Source of the DNA: Euphorbia lathyris
Lineage: Eukaryota; Streptophyta; Magnoliopsida; Malpighiales; Euphorbiaceae
Assembly (NCBI RefSeq): GCF_963576675.1
Contig: NC_088917.1
Location: forward strand, 13,482,001-13,546,000
Direction: 5' to 3'
DNA: 64,000 nucleotides
The position numbers and the translations under genes are program-made. A model generated the notes under the pieces. It did not search any database. It had not been told where the DNA came from and saw only the letters and a program-made list of their open reading frames with translations. Below, one piece after another: positions 42,512 to 53,134 of this stretch. The stretch's first letter is position 1. Each line of letters begins with the position of its first letter.

Positions 42512-42965
42512 TGAAGAACTCTATATGAGCAAAGAAGAAGAAAGAGAGAGAGAAGGGAAGAAAGCGGAAAGCAGAGGTTGGGTGGAGTTTTTTTATTGGG
42601 GTTTTGGGACAGAAACGACTACTTTCTTGCTTGAGGGAGAAGATGAGAGAGATCAAAGAGAGATTTTCTGGCGAGGCACGGCCTGTGACAGCAGAACGGG
42701 ACAGGAGAATGACGTTATATGGAGGATTAATGAAGAAGATCGATCAGGGAGACGCCATGGAAAATCAGTATATTTTACTACAAACGAACATTTCTAAAAT
42801 TATCACATTTCTATAGAGACAAGTCCACTAAGCAAAAACATTTCTAGAATTGCCCTGTCTCATATTTCTAAAATTATCACATTTCTATAGAGACAAGTCC
42901 ACTAAGCAAAAGCACAGTTCATTCATGGTTCACAGGCAATAGAATTTTTCTATTCTATACGGACC
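42512..42965 (+). other. Unidentified open segment after the LINE (copy B)
   Basis: Counterpart of 28476-28890. Small indels change which frame stays open. A segment of about 57 bp ending in 'gacaagtccactaagcaaa' is tandemly duplicated here (about 42785-42910) but single in copy A. Coding is doubtful. Confidence 0.25.
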
Positions 42966-43050
42966 GTCGGAGATTAATATAAGATCTATGATTGAGCGTT
43001 AACTTTATAGAGTTAAAGGCTCAATCATAGATCTTATATTAATCTCCGAC
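42966..43050. repeat. Perfect hairpin, 32-bp arms (copy B)
   Basis: Same hairpin as 28891-28975; arms 42966-42997 and 43019-43050 are identical to copy A, while the loop carries a change (GT for CG at its start). Confidence 0.9.
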
Positions 43051-43082
43051 ATAGACATCACTACACATAAAAATAGAAATAC

Positions 43083-43255
43083 CGCATATTGTGTTCGTGT
43101 TTGTTGCAGGTTCCCTATATATTTTTTTATGGCCACCTGTTGTCCATTAATGTTCCCTTTGTAGACCTCGGAAAAGCTTCCGAATGCAATCCGCTCTTCG
43201 AAGTTATTTGCGAACGCAGTAATCTCCTCAATTGTATGTTGCATTTTGTAATTTT
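43083..43255 (-). pseudogene. Kinase N-lobe exon (copy B)
   Basis: Duplicate of 29008-29180, identical apart from an M to I change after QVAIKKY. It keeps the acceptor and donor sites but has no downstream kinase exons within reach, so it is an orphan exon. Confidence 0.75.
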
Positions 43256-43349
43256 CTACAATCAAAGGCAATAGAATAATTTCATTTCTATGTGGTAATA
43301 TATGAATATTATTTTTTTCATTCATGATCTTACGTATAGTTTTGCAATG

Positions 43350-43820
43350 GCAATGGCAATGGCAGGCATTATAAAAGAAGCAGCTAAAGTATATAAAGAT
43401 TCAAAAGAAGCAGTTTTAGTTTTGCAATCATTATAAAATACAAGGAAGAAGCAGCTATCTATACCTCTATACAATGGCAGGCATTATAAAAGAAAGATTC
43501 AGGAAGAAGCAGTTTTAGTTTTGCAATACAAGGAAGAATTATCTATACCTGATAGAGGAAGAAGCAGCAGCTATATGATTCTTTAACAAAGAAGCAGCTG
43601 ATTATTTCTAAGTTTATGCGCAAGAATGGAGAAGGTTTATGCGCAAGAATGGAGAAGGTTTAATAAAGAAGCAGCTGATTATTTCTAAGTTTATGCGCAA
43701 GAATGGAGAAGGTTTAACAAAGAAGCAGCTGATTATTTCTAAGTTTATGCGCAAGCATGGAGAAGGTTTAACAAAGAAGCAGCTGATTATTTCTAAGTTT
43801 ATGCGCAAGAATGGAGAAGG
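43350..43820. repeat. Minisatellite region, four 54-bp units plus a 23-bp partial (copy B)
   Basis: Units at 43582, 43659, 43713 and 43767 plus a partial unit at 43636-43658. Copy A has two units, so the array gained (or copy A lost) units after the duplication. On the plus strand each unit is open and reads an 18-residue repeat containing KKQLIISKFMRKNGEG; both strands stay open, so this need not be coding. Confidence 0.9.
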
Positions 43821-43927
43821 TAATAAATCTAACCTAACAAAGGTGTATTGTGCAAAACACAATTTTATTTGTTTTATATTATTATTAATTTATATTAAAA
43901 TTAGTTTTATATTTATTTTTCTTTTTA

Positions 43928-44216
43928 GGGTTGAGGTGTAAAAATACCCTAACATTTCGGGTCAGGAGCAATTTTACCTCTAACGTCTAAAATTGTGCAA
44001 TTTTACCCTTAACGCCAACATCAATTTTTACCATAACGTTGATAATTTGGATCAATTTTATCCCTATTATGAAACATATGTATTTTTGTTCTCTATTCTA
44101 CGCTAATTGCATATCAATTCGTTCTTTAAAAAAAAAGATTTCATGTTTTTTATAATTTAATAATATAATTGGAGTTTAATATTTATAAATTCGGTGAATT
44201 TTAAAAGGGATAAGGT
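43928..44216. mobile_element. Truncated MITE-like element, fourth family copy
   Basis: Duplicate of 29729-30020 with the same truncated end and minor differences. Confidence 0.6.
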
Positions 44217-44226
44217 AACAAAATAG

Positions 44227-44499
44227 GTCTATTGGTTTTTGGGAAAGTATCAATTTAGGCTCCAAGTACAAAATAACACTAATATAGGTTTAATGTTTAG
44301 AAAAATGTACCAATTTAGGTCTCGATAACGGAACGTGATATGTTATTCACATTATTCTGTTATCTTCTATCAACGTATATAGAGAGAGAAATCAGAATTT
44401 AACGGCGAAATATAAATAATGTATTTTTTAAATGTTAAACATATATTAGTGCTATTTTGTACGTGAGGCCTAAACTGATACTTTCCCAAAAATCATAGG
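44227..44499. mobile_element. Foldback element, second family (copy B)
   Basis: Duplicate of 30031-30303; the inverted arms are intact. Confidence 0.65.
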
Positions 44500-45430
44500 C
44501 ATATTCGGACTAAATGTGACATAATGCTAAAATATTTGGGCTTTTTGATATTTTAGTTTTTTTTTTTTTTTGAAACATGATATTTTAGTTAATCGAATGA
44601 AAACAAGAAGTTGCTAAAATTCAATAACGCTAATTGGAAAATAAATCCAATATGTGAGTGTTTGTGTAATTTTTCCTTTGTTTTATTACATTATTATTGA
44701 TAAATTTGAATACACATAAATTTTATAATTAAATATGGAATAAGTTTTATAACTTAATTAGTTAGGTGCATCAGCTTTTTATTTCTGAGTTTTATTAAGA
44801 AAATATAGTATCATAACTTATAAATTGTAATAGTATAATACAAATATTTGTGAGTAAATTGCGGACCATGCCTGCTTAAGGTGGGCTTTTATAATAAATC
44901 TTAAGCCCAATCCACAATTGATGGGTAGTTTCGAGTTTGGCCAGGCCGGACTAAATAAAAAGTTAGTCTGGCCAAGCCCGTCCCATTGTCTATGGGTCTA
45001 TGTCGGTTGTACGGGCTATCAGGTCCATAAACATGTCTACTTTTATACAAAATAAATGAAAAAATAATTGTGGGAAGAATATTAGGACGGATTCGTGAGG
45101 ATAATATTTTTTTATTAATATTACAGTAAAATCAATAATGAGAATAATAAGTAATAAATTGGTAAAAAATTAATATTAATAAGAATAAAATAAAATAAAT
45201 AAATTATTTTATTCATAAAATTAAACCTAAAATATATATCATACATTTCTAATTTATAAATCTTGGTCTGTAAAATATATTAAAAATAATGATTTACTTA
45301 GTTTGATATAACTCAAATTATCATTTATGATAATTGTAAATATATTCTTAAAAATGAAATTTCCAGGTAAATTTCTCTTTAACTTAATATTTCCAATCGA
45401 AGCCAGACTATTTTGACTTGATGGTTGTCC
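44500..45430. other. AT-rich DNA around the right edge of the duplication
   Basis: To 45008 this repeats 30304-30808. Beyond that the sequence is unique to this place in the window, very AT-rich (long stretches of 'aataaaataaaataaat'), and without a gene. Confidence 0.5.
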
Positions 45431-45810
45431 TCGAGCGCAGGGGCGGAACCAGGAGGGTTGGGGTGGGCTCGAGCCCCGGCCGGCCGCCGGAGAATAAAAG
45501 GTGTGCCTCTTCTAATTCTGAAACCATGCAACCTTCCCCTCTTTTCACCATCAAAAGGAAGAGCGTAAAGACCCTCAACACAGTGGATAAATAGATACGG
45601 GGATAAGGGATCCCCTTGTCTCATGCCATGCTCGGGGCTAATAGGACCAACCAACTGATCATTAACCTTGATCATATACTGAACCGAAGTAACACATTGC
45701 ATAATGAGATTAATCCATTTGTCAACAAATCCCATCTGTACCATGACAGCTCGTAGATAGTTGCAGTCGACCCTATCATAAGCCTTACTAATATCAATCT
45801 TCAGTGTCAT
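45431..45810 (-). mobile_element. LINE reverse-transcriptase fragment
   Basis: On the minus strand, 45810-45500 encodes LKIDISKAYDRVDCNYLRAV, QCVTSVQYMIKVND and GMRQGDPLSPYLFIHCVEGL, the palm of a plant LINE reverse transcriptase, a different copy from the two above. Its downstream end meets a GC-rich phrase, 'aggggcggaaccaggagggt' (45439-45458), which resembles the end of a hAT-type element. Its upstream end stops at the LTR-like segment at 45812. Confidence 0.75.
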
Positions 45811-45811
45811 G

Positions 45812-47205
45812 ATAAGTCCTTAATTTACGTATTTATGCATGCATATTCATATTTATATTAATGCATTTAGGTTAATTTAGGTTAGGTTTTCGAAAGATTT
45901 CACTTGTTTTTTCATGATTTCTACAGAGATAGGTTTGAAATACATAAAAGCTCAATATGAAGGAATATCAGCAAGGAACAGATCAAAGACAAAAAAAAGA
46001 GCCAAATTAGGGCAGAAAGATCTATCACGATTGTGACACCCCAGTCTTGTTCGTGATCATGCCCGAAATCAACCAAAGAATAGAAGACCATCTGTCGCGA
46101 TCGCGACCTATGTCGCGATCGTGACAGACAGTTTCATCAACTTTGCATGGCAAAGCAAAGTCACGAATGTGACAACCCTGTCTCGTTCATGACCGACGTC
46201 TTTACTGCAAAAAGACATGATTCTTCAGTATAATTACATCTCTTCCATTCCGAACCATCATTATTCTTCACCATGGGCCATAACTCTCCATAATAATACT
46301 TGAAGAGTTATCATCTTGAAGAGGCATGATTCTTCACCCACTATAAGAAGGATACTCCTTTCTCCATTTAAAAAGACAGAAAGAAAGAATAATAATATAG
46401 ACATAGTTATAGAAAATATATTACAGACAAGCAGATTCTAAAGCTTCTATCTCCAGCATTGAAGGAAGCAAGATCCAGAGATACAAGATACAAGATACAA
46501 AAGAAGAAGACGCCCAGAGGCCTGACAAACCTTACAGAGACAGCAAAAGGATTCACAACCCCTATACTCTCATCTGTTATGTCTTTATTCTCTGCATTCT
46601 TACTTTTGACAAATCATCAACTCTGTCAAACACTTGTTTATCAAAATCACAATTCAATCTAATGCAAATTATTCTTTGTTCATCATTAGATTTTATCACT
46701 GTTTTAATGAATATTCTAGGAAAATCCATTTAAAGCAAGATATAAGAATAGTTGTCATTTTTTGAAGTTAGAAGAGATTTAGTTTATAAAAGGATAATTA
46801 TATCACACAATCCACTTGTTTAGTTCTTAATTTTTAATTCTAATTCATTATGATAGGTTGAGGAATTATGATTATGTATCTAAAAACATCCAAGTTATTT
46901 AATCATGGATCGAGAGATTGGATTAAATATTTCTATCTGATACAACTGCAGTAAGTTTGGAAAGTGTTTTCAGGTTTAAACTTATAAAAATCTGTATGTA
47001 TCCCGAGCTATGCACGTAATAGAAACTTAGGAAATATAATTTAAGTAGTATTATCATTCTTTTTAAACAAAACTATTTTCAAATCAAATTATTTATTCTC
47101 TATAACTAAGAGAAAACGAATTTATAAAATAAACCCGTTATAGTAGTTAATCAGTGTTCTCTGTGGGAACGATATCTTATTATTACTACAAGACTCTCTG
47201 TTAGT
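45812..47205 (+). mobile_element. LTR-like segment, about 1.4 kb
   Basis: It begins TGATAAGTCCTTAATTTACG and ends 'ttattattactaca', with the phrase 'ctctgtgggaacgatatc' near the end, a hallmark of the 3' part of many plant gypsy LTRs. In the middle, 'tgtcgcgatcgcgacc' phrases form short inverted repeats. The flanks belong to different elements (LINE on the left, Tat integrase on the right) and no target duplication joins them, so it is not a clean solo LTR. No coding region is visible; a 67-codon frame at 46459 is not convincing. Confidence 0.45.
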
Positions 47206-47345
47206 CTGTGGTTGTTGGGCTCCTCACAATAAAATGCAACTCTATCACTCGGGACTAGTATTTCAACCGGGATCACAGCTTCCACGCCATGAGAAAGGGC
47301 AAATGGTGTTTCTCCTGTGGCCGTTCTAGGAGTGGTGCGATACGC

Positions 47346-48929
47346 TCATAAGACGCTTGTCAACTGATCCGCCCACTTCTTATCATGTTCCCCCAATTTT
47401 TTCTTTATTCCTTTTACGATCGTCCGATTCGTAACTTCAGTCATACCGTTGGATTGAGGATAATAAACGGAGGCGAATCTGTTCAAAATGCCCAATTTCT
47501 CACAGAAAGTTTTGAATTCGTCACAGTTGAACTGTGTTCCGTTATCAGTGATGATGGTGTGGGGTACGCCATATCTTCCCACGATATTGTCTTTGACAAA
47601 TTCCACCATTCGTTCGGCTGTGATGGAGGAGACAGCTTCGGCTTCTACCCACTTGGTGAAGTGATCTACTGCCACTACCACATATTTCCTCTGTCTACGA
47701 GTTGGAGGAAACGGTCCAACGATGTCAATTCCCCAGATGGCAAAGGGTCGCCCTTCAATGATAGGCCTCTGGTGATGCTTGGCCGTGTGTGATTCATTCG
47801 CATGAATCTGACAACTATGACATGATTCCACCAATTTTTGTGCATCAAGCTCGGCAGTGGGCCAATAAAACCCTGCTAACCTGGATTTTTTTACGATAGT
47901 GGCGGATGCCTCATGGGCCCCACATGATCCCTCGTGCAGCTCCTTGAGGACCTGTTGTCCCTCTTCTGGTAGAATGCATTTTAACCATGGATGGCTAAAT
48001 GACTTTCTATAGAGGCAATCATTGATCATGGAGAAATAGGCTGCTTTTCTAACGATCCGCCGAGCCTCCTCCTTATCGATGGCTAGAGCTCCCTCTGACA
48101 AATACTGGCGAAGGGCTGTCCGCCAATCATCTTCTACTATTGTGAGTAGGGATACCTCTTCGGAAACGAATGTCGGAGTTGCTTTAACCTCAAAGGGACA
48201 CTGCGGATCTGTCCAGCTTTCTTCACTGGAAGCCATTTTTGCTAGATGGTCGGCTTCAGTGTTTGATTCTCGGGGTACATGGACCAATTCCCATTTGGTT
48301 TCTTTAGCTTCGAGGTAGTCCAGTAACTTTTTGACCTCGGCAACGTATTTGGCCAGAACGTCATCCTTCACCTCATAATTTTTGATCACTTGGTTGACCA
48401 TCAACTTGGAGTCACTATAGATCACGATCCGCTCAGGAGTGATTTCTTTAAGCAGGCGTAACCCTAATATTAGAGCCTCATATTCTGCGGCATTGTTGGT
48501 GGCATGGAAATCCAACTTTGCTGCGTACCGTAATTTTATGTATTGGGGGCCTTTGATCACGATACCTATGCCAGCCCCTTCTGCAGAGGAAGCCCCATCC
48601 GTGTACATCGTCCACTCCTCTACTTGAGATTTAGGGAGATTCACCCCTTCTTCTGTGAATTCATTCACAAAGTCTGCCAAGACCTGACTTTTTAAGGCGG
48701 TCCTGCTCTCATATCGCACATCAAATTCTCCGAGGCGAATTGCCCATTCCATCAATCTCCCTGAAGTGTCCGGCTTTTGCAATACCTTTCTCATGGGTAT
48801 ATTTGTACGAACTATGACAGTGTGGGCCTGGAAGTATGGCCTAAGGCGGATTGCCGTGGTGACGACGGCCAGAGCCATTTTATCAAGTTTAGAATACCTG
48901 GTTTCAGCATCCTTCAATACTTTGCTCAC
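47346..48929 (-). CDS. Tat RNase H, archaeal-type RNase H and integrase
   Basis: 527 open codons: the end of RNase H (KMALAVVTTAIRLRPYF), then the second, archaeal-type RNase H (WTMYTDGASSAEGAGIGIVI, NNAAEYEALILGLRL, DSKLMVNQV), then integrase with HHCC (HEGSCGAHEA ... CHSCQIHA) and the DDE core (GIDIVGPFPP, ITDNGTQFN, NGMTEVTNRTI). A TGA (for the expected W of LWAYRTTPRT) stops it at 47346; the integrase sequence continues in the same frame to about 47206. Confidence 0.9.
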   Translation of the reverse strand: MSKVLKDAETRYSKLDKMALAVVTTAIRLRPYFQAHTVIVRTNIPMRKVLQKPDTSGRLMEWAIRLGEFDVRYESRTALKSQVLADFVNEFTEEGVNLPKSQVEEWTMYTDGASSAEGAGIGIVIKGPQYIKLRYAAKLDFHATNNAAEYEALILGLRLLKEITPERIVIYSDSKLMVNQVIKNYEVKDDVLAKYVAEVKKLLDYLEAKETKWELVHVPRESNTEADHLAKMASSEESWTDPQCPFEVKATPTFVSEEVSLLTIVEDDWRTALRQYLSEGALAIDKEEARRIVRKAAYFSMINDCLYRKSFSHPWLKCILPEEGQQVLKELHEGSCGAHEASATIVKKSRLAGFYWPTAELDAQKLVESCHSCQIHANESHTAKHHQRPIIEGRPFAIWGIDIVGPFPPTRRQRKYVVVAVDHFTKWVEAEAVSSITAERMVEFVKDNIVGRYGVPHTIITDNGTQFNCDEFKTFCEKLGILNRFASVYYPQSNGMTEVTNRTIVKGIKKKLGEHDKKWADQLTSVL

Positions 48930-48956
48930 ATAATAGATAGGATACTGCTGGCCATC

Positions 48957-50387
48957 CTATTCTCTTATCATGACTGTGCACACAGCTTTCTCTGTAACTG
49001 AGACATACATGTAGAGATTTTCACCTTTTAGAGGTCGGCTCATCATGGGCGGTTCCGTGAGAAACCGTTTGATCCCCTCGAAAGCCCTTTCACAATCCTC
49101 ATTCCACTCGAATGCCTTTTGCTTCTTGATGACTTCATAAAAGGGCTGACACCTACGAGCTGAACAGGAAATAAACCTGCCCAAGGCCACGATCCGCCCG
49201 TTGAGGCGTTGCACTTCCCTGATGTTCCGTGGTGCCTGCATTTCCAGAACGGCCTTAACTTTGTCGGGATTTGGGCTCACTCCTTTTTCGCTAATCATGA
49301 ATCCCAGGAACTTTCCATATGTTGCACCAAAAGTACATTTTTCCGGGTTTAGCTTAATATTGTGGCGTCGGAGTACGGCCAGTACCTCCCTTACATCATC
49401 AGCATGCTTTTCCATAGTGGTGCTTTTGATGATCATGTCATCTACATAGACAGAGTAGTTATCACCTTTGCTTTCTGCGAATATTTTATTCATCATCCGC
49501 TGATAGGTGGCGCCTGCGTTCTTAAGCCCAAAGGGCATGACCTTGAAGCAATAAGTGGCTTGGTGAGTCACGAACGAGGTCTTGATTCTATCCGAAGGCT
49601 CCATGGGGATTTGATGATAACTCGACTTCACGTCCGTGAAGGAATACACAGCATGTCCAGCGGTTCCATCTACGAGTATGTCAATACACGGAAAAGGATA
49701 ATTGTCCTTGGGACAAGCTTTGTTAAGATCCGTAAAGTCGATGCACATGCGGTAGGATCCGCCTGCCTTCTTCACCAAAACGACGTTCGCCAACCATTGT
49801 GTATAAAGGACCTCTTCAATGGCGTCCGCTCGTTGGAGCTTGGTGATCTCTTCCTCTATCACCTTCTGCCTTTCAAGGCCATGGTTTCTCCGTTTCTGAG
49901 CTACGGGAACTGCATCTTTGTCGATGTTAAGTTTGTGAGTGATCACGTCTGGACTGATCCCTGGGAGGATCTCATCTTTCCATGCAAAGACGTCCTCCAC
50001 TTCATGGAGAACTTTGGTGATTGCTTCTTTAATTTCGCCTTTGAGCCCTTTAGCCATTCGGACCTGCTTTTCGTCCGCCATGTGGTACATTTCAGTCTCG
50101 CCCAAGGCCATTGTGATGAGTTCCTCTTCATCTTCGTCCTTAGATTGGGGGCGGATCATTAGTGATGCCGAATATGTCTCCTGAGCCATCTTTTGGCTCC
50201 CTCTGATCATTACGCCTCCTTTGGTCGTAGGGATGTAAAGAGTTAAGTGGCGTATGGAGATGAGGGCAGCTGCCTCGGAGATAAAGGGTCGTCCGAGTAT
50301 AATATTATAAGCTAACTGACCATCTAAGATAGAAAATTCCAGATCACCCCTCCAGACTTGATCTTCATCTGCTAACTCACAATCCAA
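48957..50387 (-). CDS. Tat reverse transcriptase and start of RNase H
   Basis: 476 open codons. Blocks: NVVLVKKAGGSYRMCIDFTD, LNKACPKDNYPFPCIDILVD, MPFGLKNAGATYQRMMN, and the catalytic SVYVDDMIIKS. The connection domain GRIVALGRFISC and the first RNase H follow. A TAG at 48957-48959, in phase, separates it from the next frame. With this and the stops on either side, the polyprotein was one frame with three point-mutation stops. Confidence 0.9.
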   Translation of the reverse strand: MDCELADEDQVWRGDLEFSILDGQLAYNIILGRPFISEAAALISIRHLTLYIPTTKGGVMIRGSQKMAQETYSASLMIRPQSKDEDEEELITMALGETEMYHMADEKQVRMAKGLKGEIKEAITKVLHEVEDVFAWKDEILPGISPDVITHKLNIDKDAVPVAQKRRNHGLERQKVIEEEITKLQRADAIEEVLYTQWLANVVLVKKAGGSYRMCIDFTDLNKACPKDNYPFPCIDILVDGTAGHAVYSFTDVKSSYHQIPMEPSDRIKTSFVTHQATYCFKVMPFGLKNAGATYQRMMNKIFAESKGDNYSVYVDDMIIKSTTMEKHADDVREVLAVLRRHNIKLNPEKCTFGATYGKFLGFMISEKGVSPNPDKVKAVLEMQAPRNIREVQRLNGRIVALGRFISCSARRCQPFYEVIKKQKAFEWNEDCERAFEGIKRFLTEPPMMSRPLKGENLYMYVSVTEKAVCTVMIRE

Positions 50388-50405
50388 CGTTACTTGGCCT
50401 TTTGT

Positions 50406-50600
50406 CTAAATGGTATGTCCTGTCACTCCCAGGATATCCACTACAGTTGGTTCTACTTGGACTGGATCAACCATGAGTTTGGCGAAAGCTCCTCTTGTGA
50501 TGACATTGCATGAGCTCCCAGTATCGATCATCACCCTTTTCATCTCCCAGCCTTCCATCATCATAGTAATGACCAAGGCATCTGCATGAGGAGAGATCTC
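50406..50600 (-). pseudogene. Tat protease
   Basis: The catalytic triad is kept in MKRVMIDTGSSCNVI. A TAG at 50406-50408 interrupts the frame before reverse transcriptase, in phase with it, probably a CAG to TAG change. Protease would cleave the gag-pol polyprotein. Confidence 0.75.
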
Positions 50601-50639
50601 TGGTCCTGCGTCTGCAAACGGGCGATTCAGCGATGTCCT

Positions 50640-52650
50640 GTCAAGAGCAGTGGTTTTTGCCTTTTTCAGTACTGGTTGATATCCAGGTACGCCTGCTATG
50701 ACATTGATGGTCCCCTTTCCTTTTTTCTTTGGGTCATCCTTGGATCTATCACCATCTCCCTTTTTGCCATCATTTTGGATGAACCGATCCAATTTGCCCC
50801 TCTCAATGAGACGCTCTATTTCTCGAGCTAACTCCCAGCATGCATCTGTGTCATGGCCATTTTTCCTGTGATACTTACAATAATTTTTAGGATTTTTACC
50901 AGTATTGGTATACTCCCCCCCCCCTTTTGGATCGGGGTATGAAATGCTCCGCTTGTGTTGACTGTTCAAAATCCACATAAGCACTTCACTTTTGGAAGCA
51001 TTGAGAGGTGTGAAGGAGGTGACAAATGCTGATTTGTTCTTAGAACCTCTTCGCCTACTTCGAGAGAAGGAATCCTGATGCTTGTCCTTTTCCCTATCTC
51101 GATGACGAGATTCGCTTTTGTCCCTCCTAGGCGGAGATGCTGATTCACGGTGAATGTCATCTACCTCCATAAAGTCCTTGCAGCGCTCTATTAGTTCTGC
51201 CATGCTGGTAGGCTTCTTGCGAATTAGATCCTCCTGTAAACTCTTACAAGTGGTATTTTTTAACCAGAGATTCCACTGCCATGGAGATATCGACATCCAC
51301 AATTTGTATACACAATTTGTTGAAGGAGTTTATATAATCTCGAAGGGATTCATTCGCCTTCTGCTTTAATTCAAAGAGCTTCCTGGATTTGACCACTGGA
51401 GGGATACAGCCAGCGAATTTAGCACAAAACTCTCTGCTTAGTTGGTCCCCAACTATCTATCGAGCCAGGTGGTATTGATTGGAACCAGCCATAAGCGGGG
51501 CCTCCTAACGTGGTGACAAACATTTTGCACAGCACTGGTTCAGTTGCACGGTTGAGGCAAAGCAATATTCGGTATTTTCGGACATGGGCCTCTGGGTTGT
51601 CAACACCCGTGTATATGGCGAGATTTGGTATTTTAAAATGCCTATCCGTTTCCTCTGCTTCAATCCAAGCCGTGAAGGGCGAATCTCAATTGGCGAACGG
51701 ATTATGTCTGGCATTCTCCTCATTCATGCGAAGCACCGCAGCTCGAACTCTGTCGTCAAAATTCTTCGGATCTGCCCTTGGGCGACCCCTCCGTGGAGAT
51801 CTGCTTGGAGAAGATGATGAACTAGATCCCGAAGATGGATCTGAAGGTGATCGTCCACCACGTCCGCCTCCGTTTCCACGTCCGCCACTTCCTCCACCTC
51901 CACCTCCTCCACCCAGGGGAGCCTGACCGTTACCCCCTCTAGAGCCTCCCGAAGGAATGTGTCCATCATTCCTGTGGTGTGGTGGTGGTGGTGGCGGCTC
52001 GCTTGGATGTGGCGCGTCTACTGGCCTTTTGCTTTGTCTACACCCAGTAGATGGGGGTGATCTGCCCTTGCGGGAGGATCTCGGTCTTCGGGGCGAGGGC
52101 GATTCGGACCGCCTACTTTTCTCTTTTCTACGCTTTTTGTGTTTTCACCCTTCCGATCCACCCAAGGAGAGATTTGACCGTGGTCGCCTTGGGATACCTG
52201 ATCCGCCCAGATTGATCCCATGGCTAGTAGATCCACCAGCAAGAGTTTGATTTTTCCTTTGACTTCCTCCTGCGCCAACAGGGAATAACTCTCGATTGAT
52301 CGGTCGTTCTCCCAACGCCGCCGTGGTAGTTACTATAGATTCTGTATTGTGGGCTTGGAGAAACGAAGAATTATGTGCGTTTGGTCCTAGATTCATCTGG
52401 GGCTAAGAAGATATCATAGATGAAGGCGCTAAGCTCCAAACCGGAGGAATGGTCATGAACGACCGTAGGCGGTCACCTGTTTTAGAGCCAAACTTTTCCC
52501 CTATGGCTTCTGCACACATGTTGATGAATGCGTCCGGGGGCATACTACTTTCAGCTTGTGTTGTGGGAACATTCGGATCAGTGCGGCCAGCACTAGTTAT
52601 TGGCGGTGTTTCAACCCCTGAGGAGGGGTTATGATCTCCATTTGTCATAT
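50640..52650 (-). pseudogene. Tat gag region
   Basis: The N-terminal region from 52650 and a serine, arginine and glycine-rich part (52400-51750) are split by several frameshifts. The capsid region near 51650-51400 is recognisable (FKIPNLAIYTGVDNPEAHVR pattern). From 51302 a frame carries the variant knuckle CKYHRKNGHDTDAC, as in other Tat elements. A run of eleven or twelve C residues at about 50917 is a likely frameshift site or sequencing error. Confidence 0.7.
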
Positions 52651-52715
52651 TTCTTCTAATCGTGAATGAAAACCCTTTATTTGTTTAAGGATTCCACGCT
52701 CACCGCACCAATTGA

Positions 52716-53134
52716 TGACAAGTAGAGAAATTCTGATCAACTTCCGTCCCTGTGGGGGCGTCGTTGGGTTCGACGGGGGGAAGCTCCGATGCCAAAGTCA
52801 GTAAGGAAGAACAAAAGGGCAAACTGAATTGACCAAGGGTAAGGGAATGTGTGTGTGTACCTAGATAGCCTGAGACGTAGGCTATATATAGCTAGAAAGT
52901 TGTAACCTTCAGTAACTAGAAAGTCTCCATTAATGTTCCATTAATGGCGGTTACAAGTTATCCTTAAACTGGCGGTTAGCTAATTGATAGCTCATTAATG
53001 GTCTTTATGGCTAGGTCGGCTCAGCCGTTATAATGGCGAATGAGTGTTCAAGGAGATTCGCCTCATAGGTTCGCCAGCGGGTCTCCTTTGATGGGTCCTT
53101 GGAGATCCGGTGATCCGCCAGTCGGATCTTGTCA
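52716..53134 (-). repeat. 5' LTR of the Tat element (419 bp)
   Basis: Terminal inverted TGACAAG/CTTGTCA. On the minus strand a 'ctatatatag' TATA-like box lies at about 52883-52892, followed by the primer site outside the LTR. The only LTR of this element in the window. Confidence 0.75.

Larger units (their letters stand above)
30809..45008. repeat. Tandem segmental duplication, copy B (with nested insertion)
   Basis: Same order as 26046-30808. It is enlarged by a single LTR-element insertion (33028-42205 including the duplicated target) and by small expansions. Subtracting the insertion leaves about 5.0 kb. The junction at 30808/30809 joins the far end of copy A to the first bases after an LTR, with one or two shared T residues. 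Confidence 0.9.
47206..53134 (-). mobile_element. Tat-lineage Ty3/gypsy retrotransposon, truncated at its 3' end
   Basis: Only the 5' LTR remains (53134-52716, TGACAAG...CTTGTCA). It is followed on the minus strand by TGGTGCGGTGAGCG (putative primer site, about 52710-52697), gag (52650-about 50600), protease, reverse transcriptase, RNase H, a second archaeal-type RNase H and integrase. A dual RNase H is the mark of the Tat clade. Integrase is cut at about 47206 by the LTR-like segment and no 3' LTR is present. It is inserted in the Ogre-like element after the position encoding YYPED. Target duplication cannot be tested because the other end is lost. Confidence 0.85.

Noticed and set aside
43639..43941. 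Repeat protein with an 18-residue unit
   Set aside because: The frame exists only because the 54-bp minisatellite unit is a multiple of three; the opposite strand is equally open.
46459..46662. Small gene in the LTR-like segment
   Set aside because: 67 codons, no family, and located inside an LTR-like region; likely chance.
49201..49449. Short serine-rich plus-strand frame
   Set aside because: Shadow of the Tat reverse transcriptase on the other strand.
49362..50162. A 266-codon plus-strand frame
   Set aside because: It is antisense to Tat reverse transcriptase and has no domain or promoter; long antisense frames are common over this kind of coding sequence.
51510..51926. Plus-strand frame ending in a proline-rich stretch
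   Set aside because: Antisense to the glycine- and arginine-rich part of Tat gag; the proline run is the complement of GGG/GGT codons.
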